Origin: an uncultured Campylobacter sp.
Lineage (GTDB): Bacteria; Actinomycetota; Actinomycetes; Mycobacteriales; Mycobacteriaceae
Assembly (NCBI GenBank): GCA_946221035.1
Contig: CAMIME010000006.1
Coordinates: forward strand, 1-64,000
DNA: 64,000 nucleotides
Direction: 5' to 3'
Part shown: positions 1 through 8,658 of the stretch, piece after piece
How positions within the stretch are numbered: the stretch's first letter is position 1
How the letters are laid out: each line of letters begins with the position of its first letter
Translations under genes and position numbers: made by a program
The notes under the pieces: generated by a model
What the model was told of the DNA's origin: nothing
Databases searched by the model: none
Seen by the model: only the letters and a program-made list of their open reading frames with translations

Positions 1-61
1 TCGCGATGACTGCAGCAAGAAGTAGGCTCAAAAGCCCAAGTACTAGGGGTCGAATGCGCAT
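1..61 (-). CDS. Start of a secreted or membrane protein (partial, runs off window)
   Basis: Only the first 20 codons are present. The ATG at 61 opens a frame beginning MRIRPLVLG and continuing into a leucine/alanine-rich stretch. Two arginines followed by an uninterrupted hydrophobic run look like a signal peptide or first membrane helix. The family cannot be told. It lies directly behind the recombinase remnant on the same strand, whose stop codon is 5 nt upstream. Confidence 0.45.
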   Translation of the reverse strand, partial: MRIRPLVLGLLSLLLAAVIA

Positions 62-66
62 GAGTT

Positions 67-216
67 CTAGCAGAAGTTGTAGTAGTAGCTATGCACGACG
101 TCCCAGCCGCGTTGCTCGGCGAGGGCTTCGCAGTCCTGACGCTGCCGGTCGATGGCGAGGCCGTCCATGGCAGCATCTAACGAGATACGGAGGTAAATAG
201 CAGCGCGTGTAGTCAT
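67..216 (-). pseudogene. Serine recombinase N-terminal remnant
   Basis: A 49-codon minus-strand frame starts with an ATG at 216 and ends in TAG at 67-69. It reads MTTRAAIYLRISLD, then DGLAIDRQRQDCEAL and RGWDVV. This is the N-terminal signature of large serine recombinases: the YxRxS catalytic segment, then DRQRxDC and a GW(D/E)VV strand. Members are usually over 400 residues, so this is a truncated remnant. The similarity ends around residue 42 and the sequence passes into the start of the next gene. It lies 18 nt behind ychF and suggests past phage or element insertion here. The family call rests on the motif only. Confidence 0.7.
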
Positions 217-234
217 ACGCTATTCATAGCGCAT
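215..234. repeat. 20-bp palindrome between ychF stop and recombinase start
   Basis: Arms ATACGCTAT (215-223) and ATAGCGCAT (226-234) are inverted repeats with one mismatch and a 2-nt centre. The palindrome fills the gap between the ychF stop codon and the ATG of the recombinase remnant. It could be a regulator operator, a short hairpin or part of an old attachment site. No T-run follows it. Confidence 0.5.
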
Positions 235-1323
235 TTAGGTTACATTGAAACGAAACTCCACGACGTCGCCGTCGACCATCACGTAGTCCTTGCCCTCCTG
301 ACGCACCTTGCCGTGGGCGCGAGCCTCGGCCATCGACCCGAAGGAATCCAGGTCGTCAAAGGCCACGATCTCGGCCTTGATGAAGCCCTTCTCAAAGTCG
401 GAGTGGATCACGCCGGCGGCCTTAGGTGCGGTGTCACCCTTACGGATTGTCCAGGCACGCGCCTCCTTCGGCCCCGCCGTCAGGTACGTCTGCAGGCCGA
501 GGGTGTCGAAGCCGGCCTTCGCAAGTGTCTGCAGGCCCGGTTCGTCTTGGCCGACGGCGGCGAGGAGCTCCGCGGCGTCTTCGTCGTCAAGCTCGAGCAG
601 CTCGGTCTCGGTCTGCGCGTCCAAGAAGACGGCCTCTGCGGGTGCCACCAAACCGCGCAGCTCTTCCTTGCGTGCGTCGTCGGTGAGCACCGCCTCGTCG
701 GAGTTGAAGACGTAAAGGAACGGCTTCGCCGTCATGAGGTGCAGGTGGTGGAGCAGCGGCAGATCGACATCGCCGGACTTCGATGCCGCGAACAGGGTGC
801 GGCCGTCCTCGAGCACAGCTTGCGCCTTCTTCGCCTCCTCGACCTGGGCGGCAATCTCCTTGTCCTTGCGCGCCTCCTTCTCCAGGCGCGGGAGGGCCTT
901 TTCAATGGTCTGCAGGTCGGCGAGGATGAGCTCGGTGTTAATCACGTCGATGTCGGTGGCGGGGTCGACGCGGCCGTCGACGTGGATCACGTTGTCGTCG
1001 GAGAACGCGCGCACCACCTGGCAAATCGCATCGGCTTCGCGGATGTTGGCCAGAAACGCGTTGCCCATGCCCTCACCCTCGGACGCACCCTTGACAATGC
1101 CGGCAATGTCCACGAACGACACGGTGGCGGGTAGCACTCGCTCGGAATCGAAGATCTCGGCCAGGCGATCCAGGCGCGGATCCGGCAGCTCCACCAGGCC
1201 GACGTTCGGCTCAATGGTGGCAAACGGGTAGTTGGCTGCGAGCACCTCGTTGCGCGTCAGGGCGTTAAACAGGGTCGACTTTCCAACGTTCGGCAGACCG
1301 ACGATTCCAAGCGTAAGACTCAC
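235..1323 (-). CDS. ychF: Redox-regulated ATPase YchF
   Basis: This 362-residue protein is the usual length for YchF, an Obg-family ATPase that binds ribosomes and is linked to translation and the oxidative-stress response. The P-loop GLPNVGKST is at residues 9-17, the G3 segment starts with DIAG at 72, and NSDE near 207 replaces the usual NKxD, as expected for this ATP-preferring family. The C-terminal part is the TGS-like domain. The GTG at 1323 was chosen because it opens directly onto the G1 strand and a -10-like TAGGAT lies 8 nt upstream, consistent with a leaderless transcript. It is divergent from the AI-2E family permease. Confidence 0.95.
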   Translation of the reverse strand: MSLTLGIVGLPNVGKSTLFNALTRNEVLAANYPFATIEPNVGLVELPDPRLDRLAEIFDSERVLPATVSFVDIAGIVKGASEGEGMGNAFLANIREADAICQVVRAFSDDNVIHVDGRVDPATDIDVINTELILADLQTIEKALPRLEKEARKDKEIAAQVEEAKKAQAVLEDGRTLFAASKSGDVDLPLLHHLHLMTAKPFLYVFNSDEAVLTDDARKEELRGLVAPAEAVFLDAQTETELLELDDEDAAELLAAVGQDEPGLQTLAKAGFDTLGLQTYLTAGPKEARAWTIRKGDTAPKAAGVIHSDFEKGFIKAEIVAFDDLDSFGSMAEARAHGKVRQEGKDYVMVDGDVVEFRFNVT

Positions 1324-1414
1324 GCCGATTGATCCTAGTGCACGTGCTGACACGTTCTCACGGAGCCGTCGGTACGCACGGCGAAGCCGGGCCCCTTCGT
1401 GCACAATGGGCCGG

Positions 1415-2809
1415 GTGACGCAGAAGCCAATAGAGGACCGGGTCGACCGCAGCGTTGTCTTTCGCGAATGGGTGGCAACCGCCGCCAAATTCACCCTGCA
1501 AATGGTCGTGATCGCGCTCTTCCTCTACGTGATCACCCGCATCGTCGGCGCGTTCTGGGCCGGCGTTCTGCCGATGATTCTGGCACTCATCGTCTGCACC
1601 GTGCTCTCCCCCATCACCTCTGCTTTACGACGGACCGGTGTGCCCTCCGGCCTCTCAGCCTTTTTCACCCTTCTCCTGTTCGCGGGGGCGCTCGCCTCGC
1701 TGGGCTTCATCATCGCCCCCGACATCATCGGCCAGTCCCGGTTCCTGTACCTGCAGGCACTTGAGGGTGTGCAACGCATCCAGCTGTGGATGCAGGGCCC
1801 TCCTTTGAACATGGACCCGGAGCGGATCAACGAATCCGTGAACGAGGTCAGCGACTGGGTGCAGAACCAGGCCGGTGCTATCGCGGGCGGCGTCTTCTCC
1901 GGCATCGGCACCGCCGCGGGGCTCAGTGTCACGCTGATGGTGATCCTCGTGGTCACCTTCTTTTTCCTCAAAGACGGCCACCGTTTCCTCCCCTGGCTGC
2001 GTTCCGCAACCGGTGGGCGCACCGGGCTGCACCTGACGGAGCTGCTCACCCGCTCCTGGAATACCCTGTCCGGTTACATCCGCGCGCAGGCGGTCGTCTC
2101 CCTCATCGATGCGGTGGCAATCGGCGTCGGCATCGCCCTGCTTGGTGTGCCGATGGCCTTCACCCTCGCGGTCATCACCTTCGTCGCGGGATTCATCCCG
2201 ATCGTCGGCGCGGTCGTCGCCGGAGTCCTTGCCGTCCTCGTGGCGCTGGTCTCCCTCGGCTTCACCAAAGCCCTCATCGCGCTCGGCATCGTCATCGCTG
2301 TTCAGCAGCTCGAGGGCAACGTGCTTTCCCCACTCCTGCAGTCCCGCGCCATGAACCTGCACCCTGTGGTTGTGCTCGTCTCCGTGACCATCGGCGGCGG
2401 CTTGTTCGGCCTGGTCGGCGCGTTTTTGGCGGTGCCTGTCGCCGCAATGGTGGCCGTCGCCTACCGCTACATGCTCGACATTTTGCGCATCAATTCAGGA
2501 GAGCTCACGGCCCACGACATCGAGTTTGCCACCGCACAGGGTAAGCGCATCGCGGAAATCGACGAGGCAGAAAGCGTGTACCGGCGCAAGGAGTGGCGCG
2601 GCGAACGTGAGTGGACCGAACCCCCGCTCGCGAACGCGGTCGACCCGGAACCGGCAGAAACCCCGCGCCCGCAGCCGCGATTTCGGCCCGAAAGCATACG
2701 CAAGTTGCGTGAGAGCGGTAGGAAACTGCGCGGCAAGCGCCAAAGCGTGAAACTGCGCCCAACGACAGGAGACCCGGCGGAGGGTTCTGGCGAAGCCACA
2801 CAGCCGTAA
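1415..2809 (+). CDS. AI-2E family (PerM-like) membrane transporter
   Basis: This 464-residue protein has about eight hydrophobic segments between residues 25 and 375. It shows family features: a long loop after the first helix pairs, a GYIRAQ segment after the central loop, and a glycine/proline-rich C-terminal helix group with FIPIVGAVV and QQLEGNVLSPLL. Family members export small molecules such as autoinducer-2 or act as ion antiporters, so the substrate cannot be told here. The C-terminal 90 residues are charged and cytoplasmic. The start is GTG 1415, because CACAAT at 1402-1407 is followed 7 nt later by this codon. The ATG at 1406 lies inside that -10 box. Confidence 0.85.
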   Translation: MTQKPIEDRVDRSVVFREWVATAAKFTLQMVVIALFLYVITRIVGAFWAGVLPMILALIVCTVLSPITSALRRTGVPSGLSAFFTLLLFAGALASLGFIIAPDIIGQSRFLYLQALEGVQRIQLWMQGPPLNMDPERINESVNEVSDWVQNQAGAIAGGVFSGIGTAAGLSVTLMVILVVTFFFLKDGHRFLPWLRSATGGRTGLHLTELLTRSWNTLSGYIRAQAVVSLIDAVAIGVGIALLGVPMAFTLAVITFVAGFIPIVGAVVAGVLAVLVALVSLGFTKALIALGIVIAVQQLEGNVLSPLLQSRAMNLHPVVVLVSVTIGGGLFGLVGAFLAVPVAAMVAVAYRYMLDILRINSGELTAHDIEFATAQGKRIAEIDEAESVYRRKEWRGEREWTEPPLANAVDPEPAETPRPQPRFRPESIRKLRESGRKLRGKRQSVKLRPTTGDPAEGSGEATQP

Positions 2810-2863
2810 AAACGGTGCGTGCCCGTCCATGAACCGCCGGCGCAGGCGGGTAAACTTCCCTGC

Positions 2864-3553
2864 GTGTCTCACGCGCCGAATAGGAACCGCCACGCCCCGT
2901 CGACGACCTTTGTGGGTCTGCCGACCGGCTCCGCAATCGGCATCGTCTTCGCGGCACTGTTCACCGGCGTGTTGCTCACGCTTTCGGCCGGCGCCATCTC
3001 TTGGCCGCTGCTGACCCTCTACGCGGCGGCCGTCATCATCGTGACCACCCTGGTCAACCCCAAGGGACTGTTCCTCACCGTGGCCAGTGCCCCGCTCCTA
3101 TTCGTCGCGGCGGTGGTGGTCGCCGGTTACGTCATGGCTCGGGGGGAGATCGAGGCTGGGGGCGCGGGCAAACGTGCCGCCCAGCTCCTGGTTCTCTACC
3201 CCGTCGCGGAGCTCTTTCCCGTCCTGTTTAGCGTGACGCTCGGCTCAGCGATCATCGCCATTGTGCGAATCTGGCTGATCCGCCGCCACAACGAGGCGAT
3301 TCTACGGCGGGAAACTCAGGAACGCAGCGAGCGTTCGGCCAGCAACCGGCGAACGAATTCGGAAGGGCGGCGAGCCCGCGAGCGGGCGAAGTCTGTGCCC
3401 GTGCAGGAGCTCCTCGCCCGCGCGAGCTCGGAGAGTAGCCGTGGCACCCGGCGCAGGGAGGGCGCCGGTGCACGGCCGCGCGAGGGCGAACCACAGGCTC
3501 CCGGCTCCACCCGGGTCGTCAGCCGTCTTGGGGACGACCTTTACAGAGACTAA
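2864..3553 (+). CDS. DUF6542-type membrane protein
   Basis: This 229-residue protein has four hydrophobic segments in its first 130 residues, then a hydrophilic arginine/serine-rich tail of about 90 residues. It resembles the actinobacterial DUF6542 proteins found near ychF, xseA and ispH; no function is established. The start is GTG 2864: TAAACT at 2851-2856 is followed 7 nt later by this codon. It converges on ispH, and the two stop codons overlap by 4 nt. Confidence 0.7.
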   Translation: MSHAPNRNRHAPSTTFVGLPTGSAIGIVFAALFTGVLLTLSAGAISWPLLTLYAAAVIIVTTLVNPKGLFLTVASAPLLFVAAVVVAGYVMARGEIEAGGAGKRAAQLLVLYPVAELFPVLFSVTLGSAIIAIVRIWLIRRHNEAILRRETQERSERSASNRRTNSEGRRARERAKSVPVQELLARASSESSRGTRRREGAGARPREGEPQAPGSTRVVSRLGDDLYRD

Positions 3554-4521
3554 ACTTCGGCAGCTTCTTCCTGCCGCGGCCGGCGCAAGTCCCGCGGGAG
3601 GGCGAAGGTGATCGTTTCCACGGTCGTCGTGATTTCCTCGACGTCGGTGAACCCGCTCGCTTCCAGGTGGGTGAGCACCTCTCGCACCAGGATGTCTGGC
3701 ACCGAGGCTCCAGAGGTGATGCCGATGGTTTCTACCCCGTCGAGCCATGCCTCGTCGATCTGGCTCGCGTAATCCACCAGGTGTGAATTGGAGACGCCGG
3801 CTTCCAGCGCAACCTCCACCAGGCGCTTCGAGTTCGAGGAGTTTTGGGAACCCACCACAATGACCAGATCGCACCGCGGGGCAATCTGTTTCACCGCGGC
3901 CTGGCGGTTCTGGGTGGCGTAGCAAATGTCGTCGCTCGGCGGGTTTTCCAAGTGCGGGTAGCGCTCGTGCAGCTTGTTCACAATGACCATGGTCTCGTCC
4001 ACGGACAGCGTGGTCTGCGAAAGCCACACCAGCTTCTGCTCCGGCGGGAAGTCCGGCAGGCGATCCACGCCATCAACCCCGTCAACGAGGTGGGTGACTT
4101 CCGGCGCTTCACCCGCGGTGCCCTCGACCTCTTCGTGGCCCTCGTGGCCGACGAGGAGGATGTGGTAACCGTCACGTGCGAAGCGCTTGGCCTCGTTGTG
4201 CACCTTGGTTACCAGGGGGCAGGATGCGTCGAGGGTGAGCAGGTTGCGCTGCGCAGCAGCGTCGCGCACGGCCGGCGACACACCGTGGGCGGAAAAGACG
4301 AGGTGAGCACCTTCCGGGGCCTCGTCTGTCTCATCGACGAAGATGACGCCGCGCTGCTCCAGCGTCTCCACCACATATTTGTTGTGCACGATCTCTTTGC
4401 GCACGTAGACGGGCGAGCCGTACTTCTCCAGCGCCTTCTCCACGGTTTCAACCGCGCGATCGACGCCGGCGCAGTAGCCGCGGGGTGAGGCAAGCAGCAC
4501 CTTTTTTCCCTGAACAGTCAT
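3550..4521 (-). CDS. ispH: 4-hydroxy-3-methylbut-2-enyl diphosphate reductase
   Basis: This is the last enzyme of the MEP isoprenoid pathway, reducing HMBPP to IPP and DMAPP with a [4Fe-4S] cluster. The three cluster cysteines are visible in GYCAGV (Cys17), LDASCPLVTK and ICYATQNRQ. The active-site GHEGHEEVEG and FSAHGVSP segments are also present. Length is 323 residues, normal for the family. The ATG at 4521 is preceded at 7 nt by TAGGGT, a leaderless arrangement; an upstream ATG at 4539 is less likely. It is divergent from xseA. Confidence 0.96.
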   Translation of the reverse strand: MTVQGKKVLLASPRGYCAGVDRAVETVEKALEKYGSPVYVRKEIVHNKYVVETLEQRGVIFVDETDEAPEGAHLVFSAHGVSPAVRDAAAQRNLLTLDASCPLVTKVHNEAKRFARDGYHILLVGHEGHEEVEGTAGEAPEVTHLVDGVDGVDRLPDFPPEQKLVWLSQTTLSVDETMVIVNKLHERYPHLENPPSDDICYATQNRQAAVKQIAPRCDLVIVVGSQNSSNSKRLVEVALEAGVSNSHLVDYASQIDEAWLDGVETIGITSGASVPDILVREVLTHLEASGFTDVEEITTTVETITFALPRDLRRPRQEEAAEV

Positions 4522-4604
4522 GGAACCAACCCTAACCAATCTGCGTCTAAAACTTAAGGTGGCTAAATCCGGCCACTGGGAAACACTGGGAGCAATGGAT
4601 TGGT

Positions 4605-4626
4605 GTGTACATTCGCGTGTACATTC
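4605..4626 (+). promoter_or_regulatory. Duplicated TACATT box upstream of xseA
   Basis: The 10-mer GTGTACATTC occurs at 4605-4614 and again at 4617-4626, a 12-bp step. Each copy contains TACATT, which resembles a corynebacterial -10 element, so this may be a tandem promoter made by a short duplication. The second copy ends 22 nt before the xseA GTG, leaving room for the AAAGGAG ribosome-binding site. Confidence 0.45.
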
Positions 4627-4647
4627 CCACCGGAAAAGGAGTCATGC

Positions 4648-5889
4648 GTGGCGGAACCGAAAAGTACGCCTGAAACACCGTGGTCAGTGGCCAAACTCAA
4701 CTCCTCCGTGAGGGGTTGGATCGAGCGGCTGGGCTGGCTGTGGATCGAAGGCCAACTCACCCAAGTTAATTCGAAGCCGTCCTGGCGCTTCTCTTACCTG
4801 ACGCTTCGGGACACGCAGGCTGAGGCGAGCGTCAAGCTCATCGTCGAATCGGCCGTCCTCTCCAAAATGGCGGTGCCACCGAAGGACGGCGACCACGTGG
4901 TCGTGTTGGGCAAGCCCTCGTTCTACGAGGGCCGCGGCGAGTTCTCGATGCGGGTCACCGAAATCCGCCACGTCGGCGCGGGCGAACTGCTCGCCCGCAT
5001 TGAAGCGTTGCGCAAGCAGCTAGCCGCAGAGGGCCTGTTCGACCCCGCGCGGAAGCGCCGCCTGCCCTATTTGCCCACCAAGGTTGGGCTGATCACGGGC
5101 CGCGGTTCCGCCGCCGAACGCGACGTGGTCTCCGTGGCGCGCGGGCGCTGGCCCGAGGTGCAGTTCGAGATCATCAACACCCCAGTCCAGGGCCCCACCA
5201 CCGTGCCCGCAGTAATCGACGCCCTGCAGACGCTGGACCGCAACCCCGAGGTCGACGTCATCATCATCGCCCGCGGCGGCGGCTCCGTCGAGGACCTCCT
5301 GCCGTTTTCGGAGGAGGCCCTGCAGCGCGCCGTCGCCGCCGCCGGTACTCCGGTGATCTCCGCGATCGGGCACGAACCCGACAATCCGGTGCTGGATAAC
5401 GTCGCCGACGTTCGCGCCGCCACGCCCACCGACGCTGCCAAACGCGCCGTGCCGGACGTGGCCCAGGAGCGTTTGCTTATCGACGAAGCACGTTCCCGCG
5501 CCAACGCCGCCCTCCGCGCCTGGGTGAAGCGGGAGCGCGACGGCGTGCGCTCCGTGCGCTCCCGCCCCGCAATGGCGGACCCGATGCTTCCCATCACCCG
5601 CCGTCGGGAGGAAGTCGAGCGAGCAAGCAACCTCATGCGCCGCGATATCACCCACCTCCTGCAGCGGGAAAGCCAGCGCACGACAGCGCTGCGCGCCCAG
5701 GTCTCTGCCCTGGGTCCATCGGCCACGCTTGCCCGCGGGTACGCAGTCGTGCAGGTCGTGCCCCGCGATGGCACGCCCCCGGAGGTCGTCACCTCAATTG
5801 CGCAGTCCCCTCCCGGGTCACAGCTGCGCATCCGCGTCGCCGACGGTTCGATTACCGCCGCCGCGATGTCCACCACCCCCGCCGACTAA
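4648..5889 (+). CDS. xseA: Exodeoxyribonuclease VII large subunit
   Basis: This 413-residue subunit has an N-terminal OB fold (about residues 10-110) followed by the ExoVII catalytic domain. Typical segments are VGLITGRGSAAERDV, IIIARGGGSVEDLLPFSEE and SAIGHEPDNPVLD. The usual motif is GHExDxxxxD, seen here as GHEPDNPVLD. With XseB it degrades single-stranded DNA. GTG 4648 was chosen because AAAGGAG at 4635-4641 is well spaced. xseB follows 29 nt after the stop codon, the standard operon. Confidence 0.95.
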   Translation: MAEPKSTPETPWSVAKLNSSVRGWIERLGWLWIEGQLTQVNSKPSWRFSYLTLRDTQAEASVKLIVESAVLSKMAVPPKDGDHVVVLGKPSFYEGRGEFSMRVTEIRHVGAGELLARIEALRKQLAAEGLFDPARKRRLPYLPTKVGLITGRGSAAERDVVSVARGRWPEVQFEIINTPVQGPTTVPAVIDALQTLDRNPEVDVIIIARGGGSVEDLLPFSEEALQRAVAAAGTPVISAIGHEPDNPVLDNVADVRAATPTDAAKRAVPDVAQERLLIDEARSRANAALRAWVKRERDGVRSVRSRPAMADPMLPITRRREEVERASNLMRRDITHLLQRESQRTTALRAQVSALGPSATLARGYAVVQVVPRDGTPPEVVTSIAQSPPGSQLRIRVADGSITAAAMSTTPAD

Positions 5890-5918
5890 GCAGCAAAAAA
5901 GAAGACAAGGAGCACACC

Positions 5919-6209
5919 ATGGCAGACAACACTTTCGGCACAGGCCAGGCGGGCGCGAACGCGTTCCCCGACCCCGATTCGCTGAGCTACGAGCAGGCGC
6001 GAGACGAGCTCGTGGAAACGGTGAAGATCCTCGAGCTGGGCCAGATGGGGCTCGACGAATCGTTGAAGTACTGGGAGCGCGGCGAAGCGCTGGCGAGGCG
6101 GTGCGAAGTGCTTCTCGACGGAGCGGCGAAACGCGTCGAAGACGCCATCGCGTCCCGGCAGCAAGCCGGGTCGGCCCAGCCTAACGGGCAGCCCCCGGCT
6201 CAGGGGTAG
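5919..6209 (+). CDS. xseB: Exodeoxyribonuclease VII small subunit
   Basis: This 96-residue protein carries the XseB core LSYEQARDELVETVKILELG and LDESLKYWERGEALARRCE, a helical hairpin that wraps the large subunit. The N-terminal 20 and C-terminal 25 residues are low-complexity. AAGGAG precedes the ATG. The 3' end overlaps the convergent DUF4245 gene by 29 nt. Confidence 0.93.
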   Translation: MADNTFGTGQAGANAFPDPDSLSYEQARDELVETVKILELGQMGLDESLKYWERGEALARRCEVLLDGAAKRVEDAIASRQQAGSAQPNGQPPAQG

Positions 6210-6753
6210 TCGCAAGCGCGGTAGAGATCAGCTGCTCAAACTCGGCGCGCTCGCCGGCACCGGTGACCAAGAACCTCACGTCACCGGCATCTACGACCCA
6301 CAGGTCGCGGGCGTCGGGGCTGGTGTAGACGTCGGTGACGGAGCCGTCGATACGCAATGTGTCCGTGAGTTCGCGCGGCTTGCTGTCGAATTCCGCGATG
6401 GCCTTGTCTGTGGGCGCGCCGGTTTGGGTGAGCTGGAGGAAGCCGCCGTCGGGGGTGACCCAGCCGACGACCGGCGCGGGGGCTCCGTCGATCATGGAAC
6501 GTCGCGCGGAGTTGGTGATCCACCCTTCGGGCATCTGGGGGTAGCGCACGGGGAAATTCACGCCCCGCGCTTCCAGCGACAGGAAGGACTGCGCGTCAAC
6601 CTCTTGGACCGGGCCCTGCTTCGGGGCCCCCGGGTTGTACGTGCAAAGGCCGGTTGCCCCGACTGCGACGACCATGAGGACGGTGATCAGGACGGCGTTG
6701 ATGAGCATGTCGCGCCCATCCTGGAAGATCCGGGGTTTTTTGTCGCTAGCCAC
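6181..6753 (-). CDS. DUF4245 membrane-anchored protein
   Basis: This 190-residue protein has a short basic cytoplasmic N-terminus, one membrane helix at about residues 18-38, and an extracytoplasmic domain with FPVRYPQMPEGW and GWVTPDGGFLQLTQTG. This matches the actinobacterial DUF4245 family of unknown function, commonly beside xseAB or glpX. GTG 6753 is preceded at 7 nt by CATACT, so a leaderless start is preferred over the ATG 30 nt upstream. The 3' end overlaps xseB. Confidence 0.82.
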   Translation of the reverse strand: MASDKKPRIFQDGRDMLINAVLITVLMVVAVGATGLCTYNPGAPKQGPVQEVDAQSFLSLEARGVNFPVRYPQMPEGWITNSARRSMIDGAPAPVVGWVTPDGGFLQLTQTGAPTDKAIAEFDSKPRELTDTLRIDGSVTDVYTSPDARDLWVVDAGDVRFLVTGAGERAEFEQLISTALATTPEPGAAR

Positions 6754-6877
6754 GCGCACCAGTATGACACGCCACCGCGCCACCTAAAGAAACCCGAAGC
6801 CGGGTATGGAGGCGGGCAAGAAGTGCCACAATAGATGTGTCATTCGCTTTTGAAGGCGCTACTGGAGAAAGGCACAC

Positions 6878-7888
6878 ATGTCCGAGACGACTGATTTTTA
6901 CCCCGATCGCAATCTTGCAATGGAGCTCGTGCGCGTTACCGAGGCCGCGGCGCTGGCGTCCGGGCGCTGGGTTGGTCGCGGTAAGAAGAACGAGGGCGAC
7001 GGTGCCGCCGTCGACGCGATGCGCCAGATGATCAACTCCGTGAACATGGACGGCGTCATTGTCATCGGTGAGGGCGAGAAGGACGAAGCCCCGATGCTGT
7101 ACAACGGCGAGCAGGTTGGCAACGGTCAGGGCGCCCAGGTGGATCTGGCCGTGGACCCCGTTGATGGCACCCGCTTGATGGCGGAGGGCCGCCCGAACGC
7201 GATTTCCGTCATCGCCGCCGCCGACCGCGGCTCGATGTACAACCCGAAGGACGCGTTCTACATGAACAAGATCGCCGTGGGCCCGGAGGCGCGCGGCACG
7301 ATCGACATCACCGCCCCTGTCGCCGCGAACATCGAAGCCGTTGCCAAGGCGAAGGGCGTGCGCCCCGCGGACGTCACCGTCGTGGTCCTGGATCGCCCCC
7401 GCCACGTTGAGCTGGTGAATGAGATCCGCGCGGCCGGTGCGAAGGTTCGCTTCATCATGGACGGCGACGTTGCCGGCGCCATCGCCGCTGCACAAGACAC
7501 GAACTCCATCGACATGGCGATGGGCGTGGGCGGCACGCCGGAAGGTGTCGTGACCGCGTGTGCGCTCAAGTGCCTCGGCGGCGAGATCCAGGGCATGCTG
7601 GCGCCGCAGTCGGATGAGGAGCGCGAGAAAGTGCTGGCCGCGGGCCACGACCTGAACCGCGTGCTCGGCATCAACGACCTGGTCACCTCCGACAACTGCT
7701 ACTTCGCCGCCACCGGCGTGACCAACGGCGACATGCTGCGCGGCGTGTCCTACCGCAAGAACGGCGCAACGACGCGTTCGTTGGTGATGCGATCGAAGTC
7801 GGGCACGGTGCGCTACGTGGAGTCCATCCACCAGCTGGCCAAGCTCCAGGAGTACTCCGTGGTGGATTACTCGGACCCGAACAACTAG
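6878..7888 (+). CDS. glpX: Class II fructose-1,6-bisphosphatase
   Basis: This gluconeogenic enzyme hydrolyses fructose 1,6-bisphosphate. It has 336 residues. Metal- and substrate-binding segments are GEGEKDEAPML, DPVDGTRLMAEG and MGVGGTPEGVVTACALKCLGG, typical of the GlpX fold, which is the main FBPase of actinobacteria. GAAAGG precedes the ATG at about 8 nt. A CACAAT box at 6827-6832 is a plausible -10 element with a leader of about 40 nt. Confidence 0.96.
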   Translation: MSETTDFYPDRNLAMELVRVTEAAALASGRWVGRGKKNEGDGAAVDAMRQMINSVNMDGVIVIGEGEKDEAPMLYNGEQVGNGQGAQVDLAVDPVDGTRLMAEGRPNAISVIAAADRGSMYNPKDAFYMNKIAVGPEARGTIDITAPVAANIEAVAKAKGVRPADVTVVVLDRPRHVELVNEIRAAGAKVRFIMDGDVAGAIAAAQDTNSIDMAMGVGGTPEGVVTACALKCLGGEIQGMLAPQSDEEREKVLAAGHDLNRVLGINDLVTSDNCYFAATGVTNGDMLRGVSYRKNGATTRSLVMRSKSGTVRYVESIHQLAKLQEYSVVDYSDPNN

Positions 7889-7894
7889 TAGCGG

Positions 7895-8578
7895 TTAGAA
7901 CAACGCGGTAATCACCGCCATGCTCGCCAGCACATTATTGGCGGCGTGGGCGATAAAGCTGGCGGTGATGCCGCCGTGAAAGCGTGCTACCAGCGCGAAC
8001 CCAACGCCGCAGAAGAAGGTGTACACCATGGCTACCGGGGCGATGTGCACGACACCGAAGATCGCGGAGCTGAGCAGCACGCTAAGCACCCCCGGCATCA
8101 GAGTGTCAAAGTAGTGTAGGAGCACCCGCCGGAACACCAGCTCTTCAATAAAAGGCCCGATTAGCAAGTATCCGGCCAGCAGTACTAGCACCGGTACCAC
8201 GCTGTCGGCATCGGCCGCAATCTTCTCCGCGGCCGATTCGCCGCCCGGCTCCATCCCCAGGAGCGGTCCTACAAGGGCGCTGGAGGCAGCCGAGCCGATC
8301 ACCACCGTGGGGATCTGCCACAGCAAGTGCCACCCCCGCCGTCCCAACCGGACAAGCCCGAGCTCGAGCCCTCGCCCCCTCATGTAGTGGATCAAAACCA
8401 CCGTAGGCACGACGAGGGACACCACCACGATCACGGGCAGTAGCCCCACAGCAAGCGCGCGGGAAATACCGGCGTTTAGCAGGATCAACCCTTGCCCAAT
8501 CAGCAAAACATACGCTGCAGCCATGGCGGCTAGGGCAACGATCGCGTCCCTCCCACGGGGTGGGGTGAGTTCGCGCAT
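7895..8578 (-). CDS. CPBP family intramembrane metalloprotease
   Basis: This 227-residue protein with about six membrane helices carries the CPBP/Abi signature: FIEELVFRRVLL (EExxxR motif), then FGVVHI and a late AHAANN histidine/asparagine motif. Such proteins are Rce1-like membrane proteases, sometimes linked to bacteriocin self-immunity, but the natural substrate is unknown. AAGGAG lies just before the ATG. It is the first of two CPBP proteins here (see 33024). Confidence 0.85.
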   Translation of the reverse strand: MRELTPPRGRDAIVALAAMAAAYVLLIGQGLILLNAGISRALAVGLLPVIVVVSLVVPTVVLIHYMRGRGLELGLVRLGRRGWHLLWQIPTVVIGSAASSALVGPLLGMEPGGESAAEKIAADADSVVPVLVLLAGYLLIGPFIEELVFRRVLLHYFDTLMPGVLSVLLSSAIFGVVHIAPVAMVYTFFCGVGFALVARFHGGITASFIAHAANNVLASMAVITALF

Positions 8579-8658
8579 ATCCGCTCCTTCTCATGGTTCA
8601 ATCGGGCATAATCGCAAGATGTAAGTGTCTACCACAGCGGAAAAAGTAAAGGATGATC

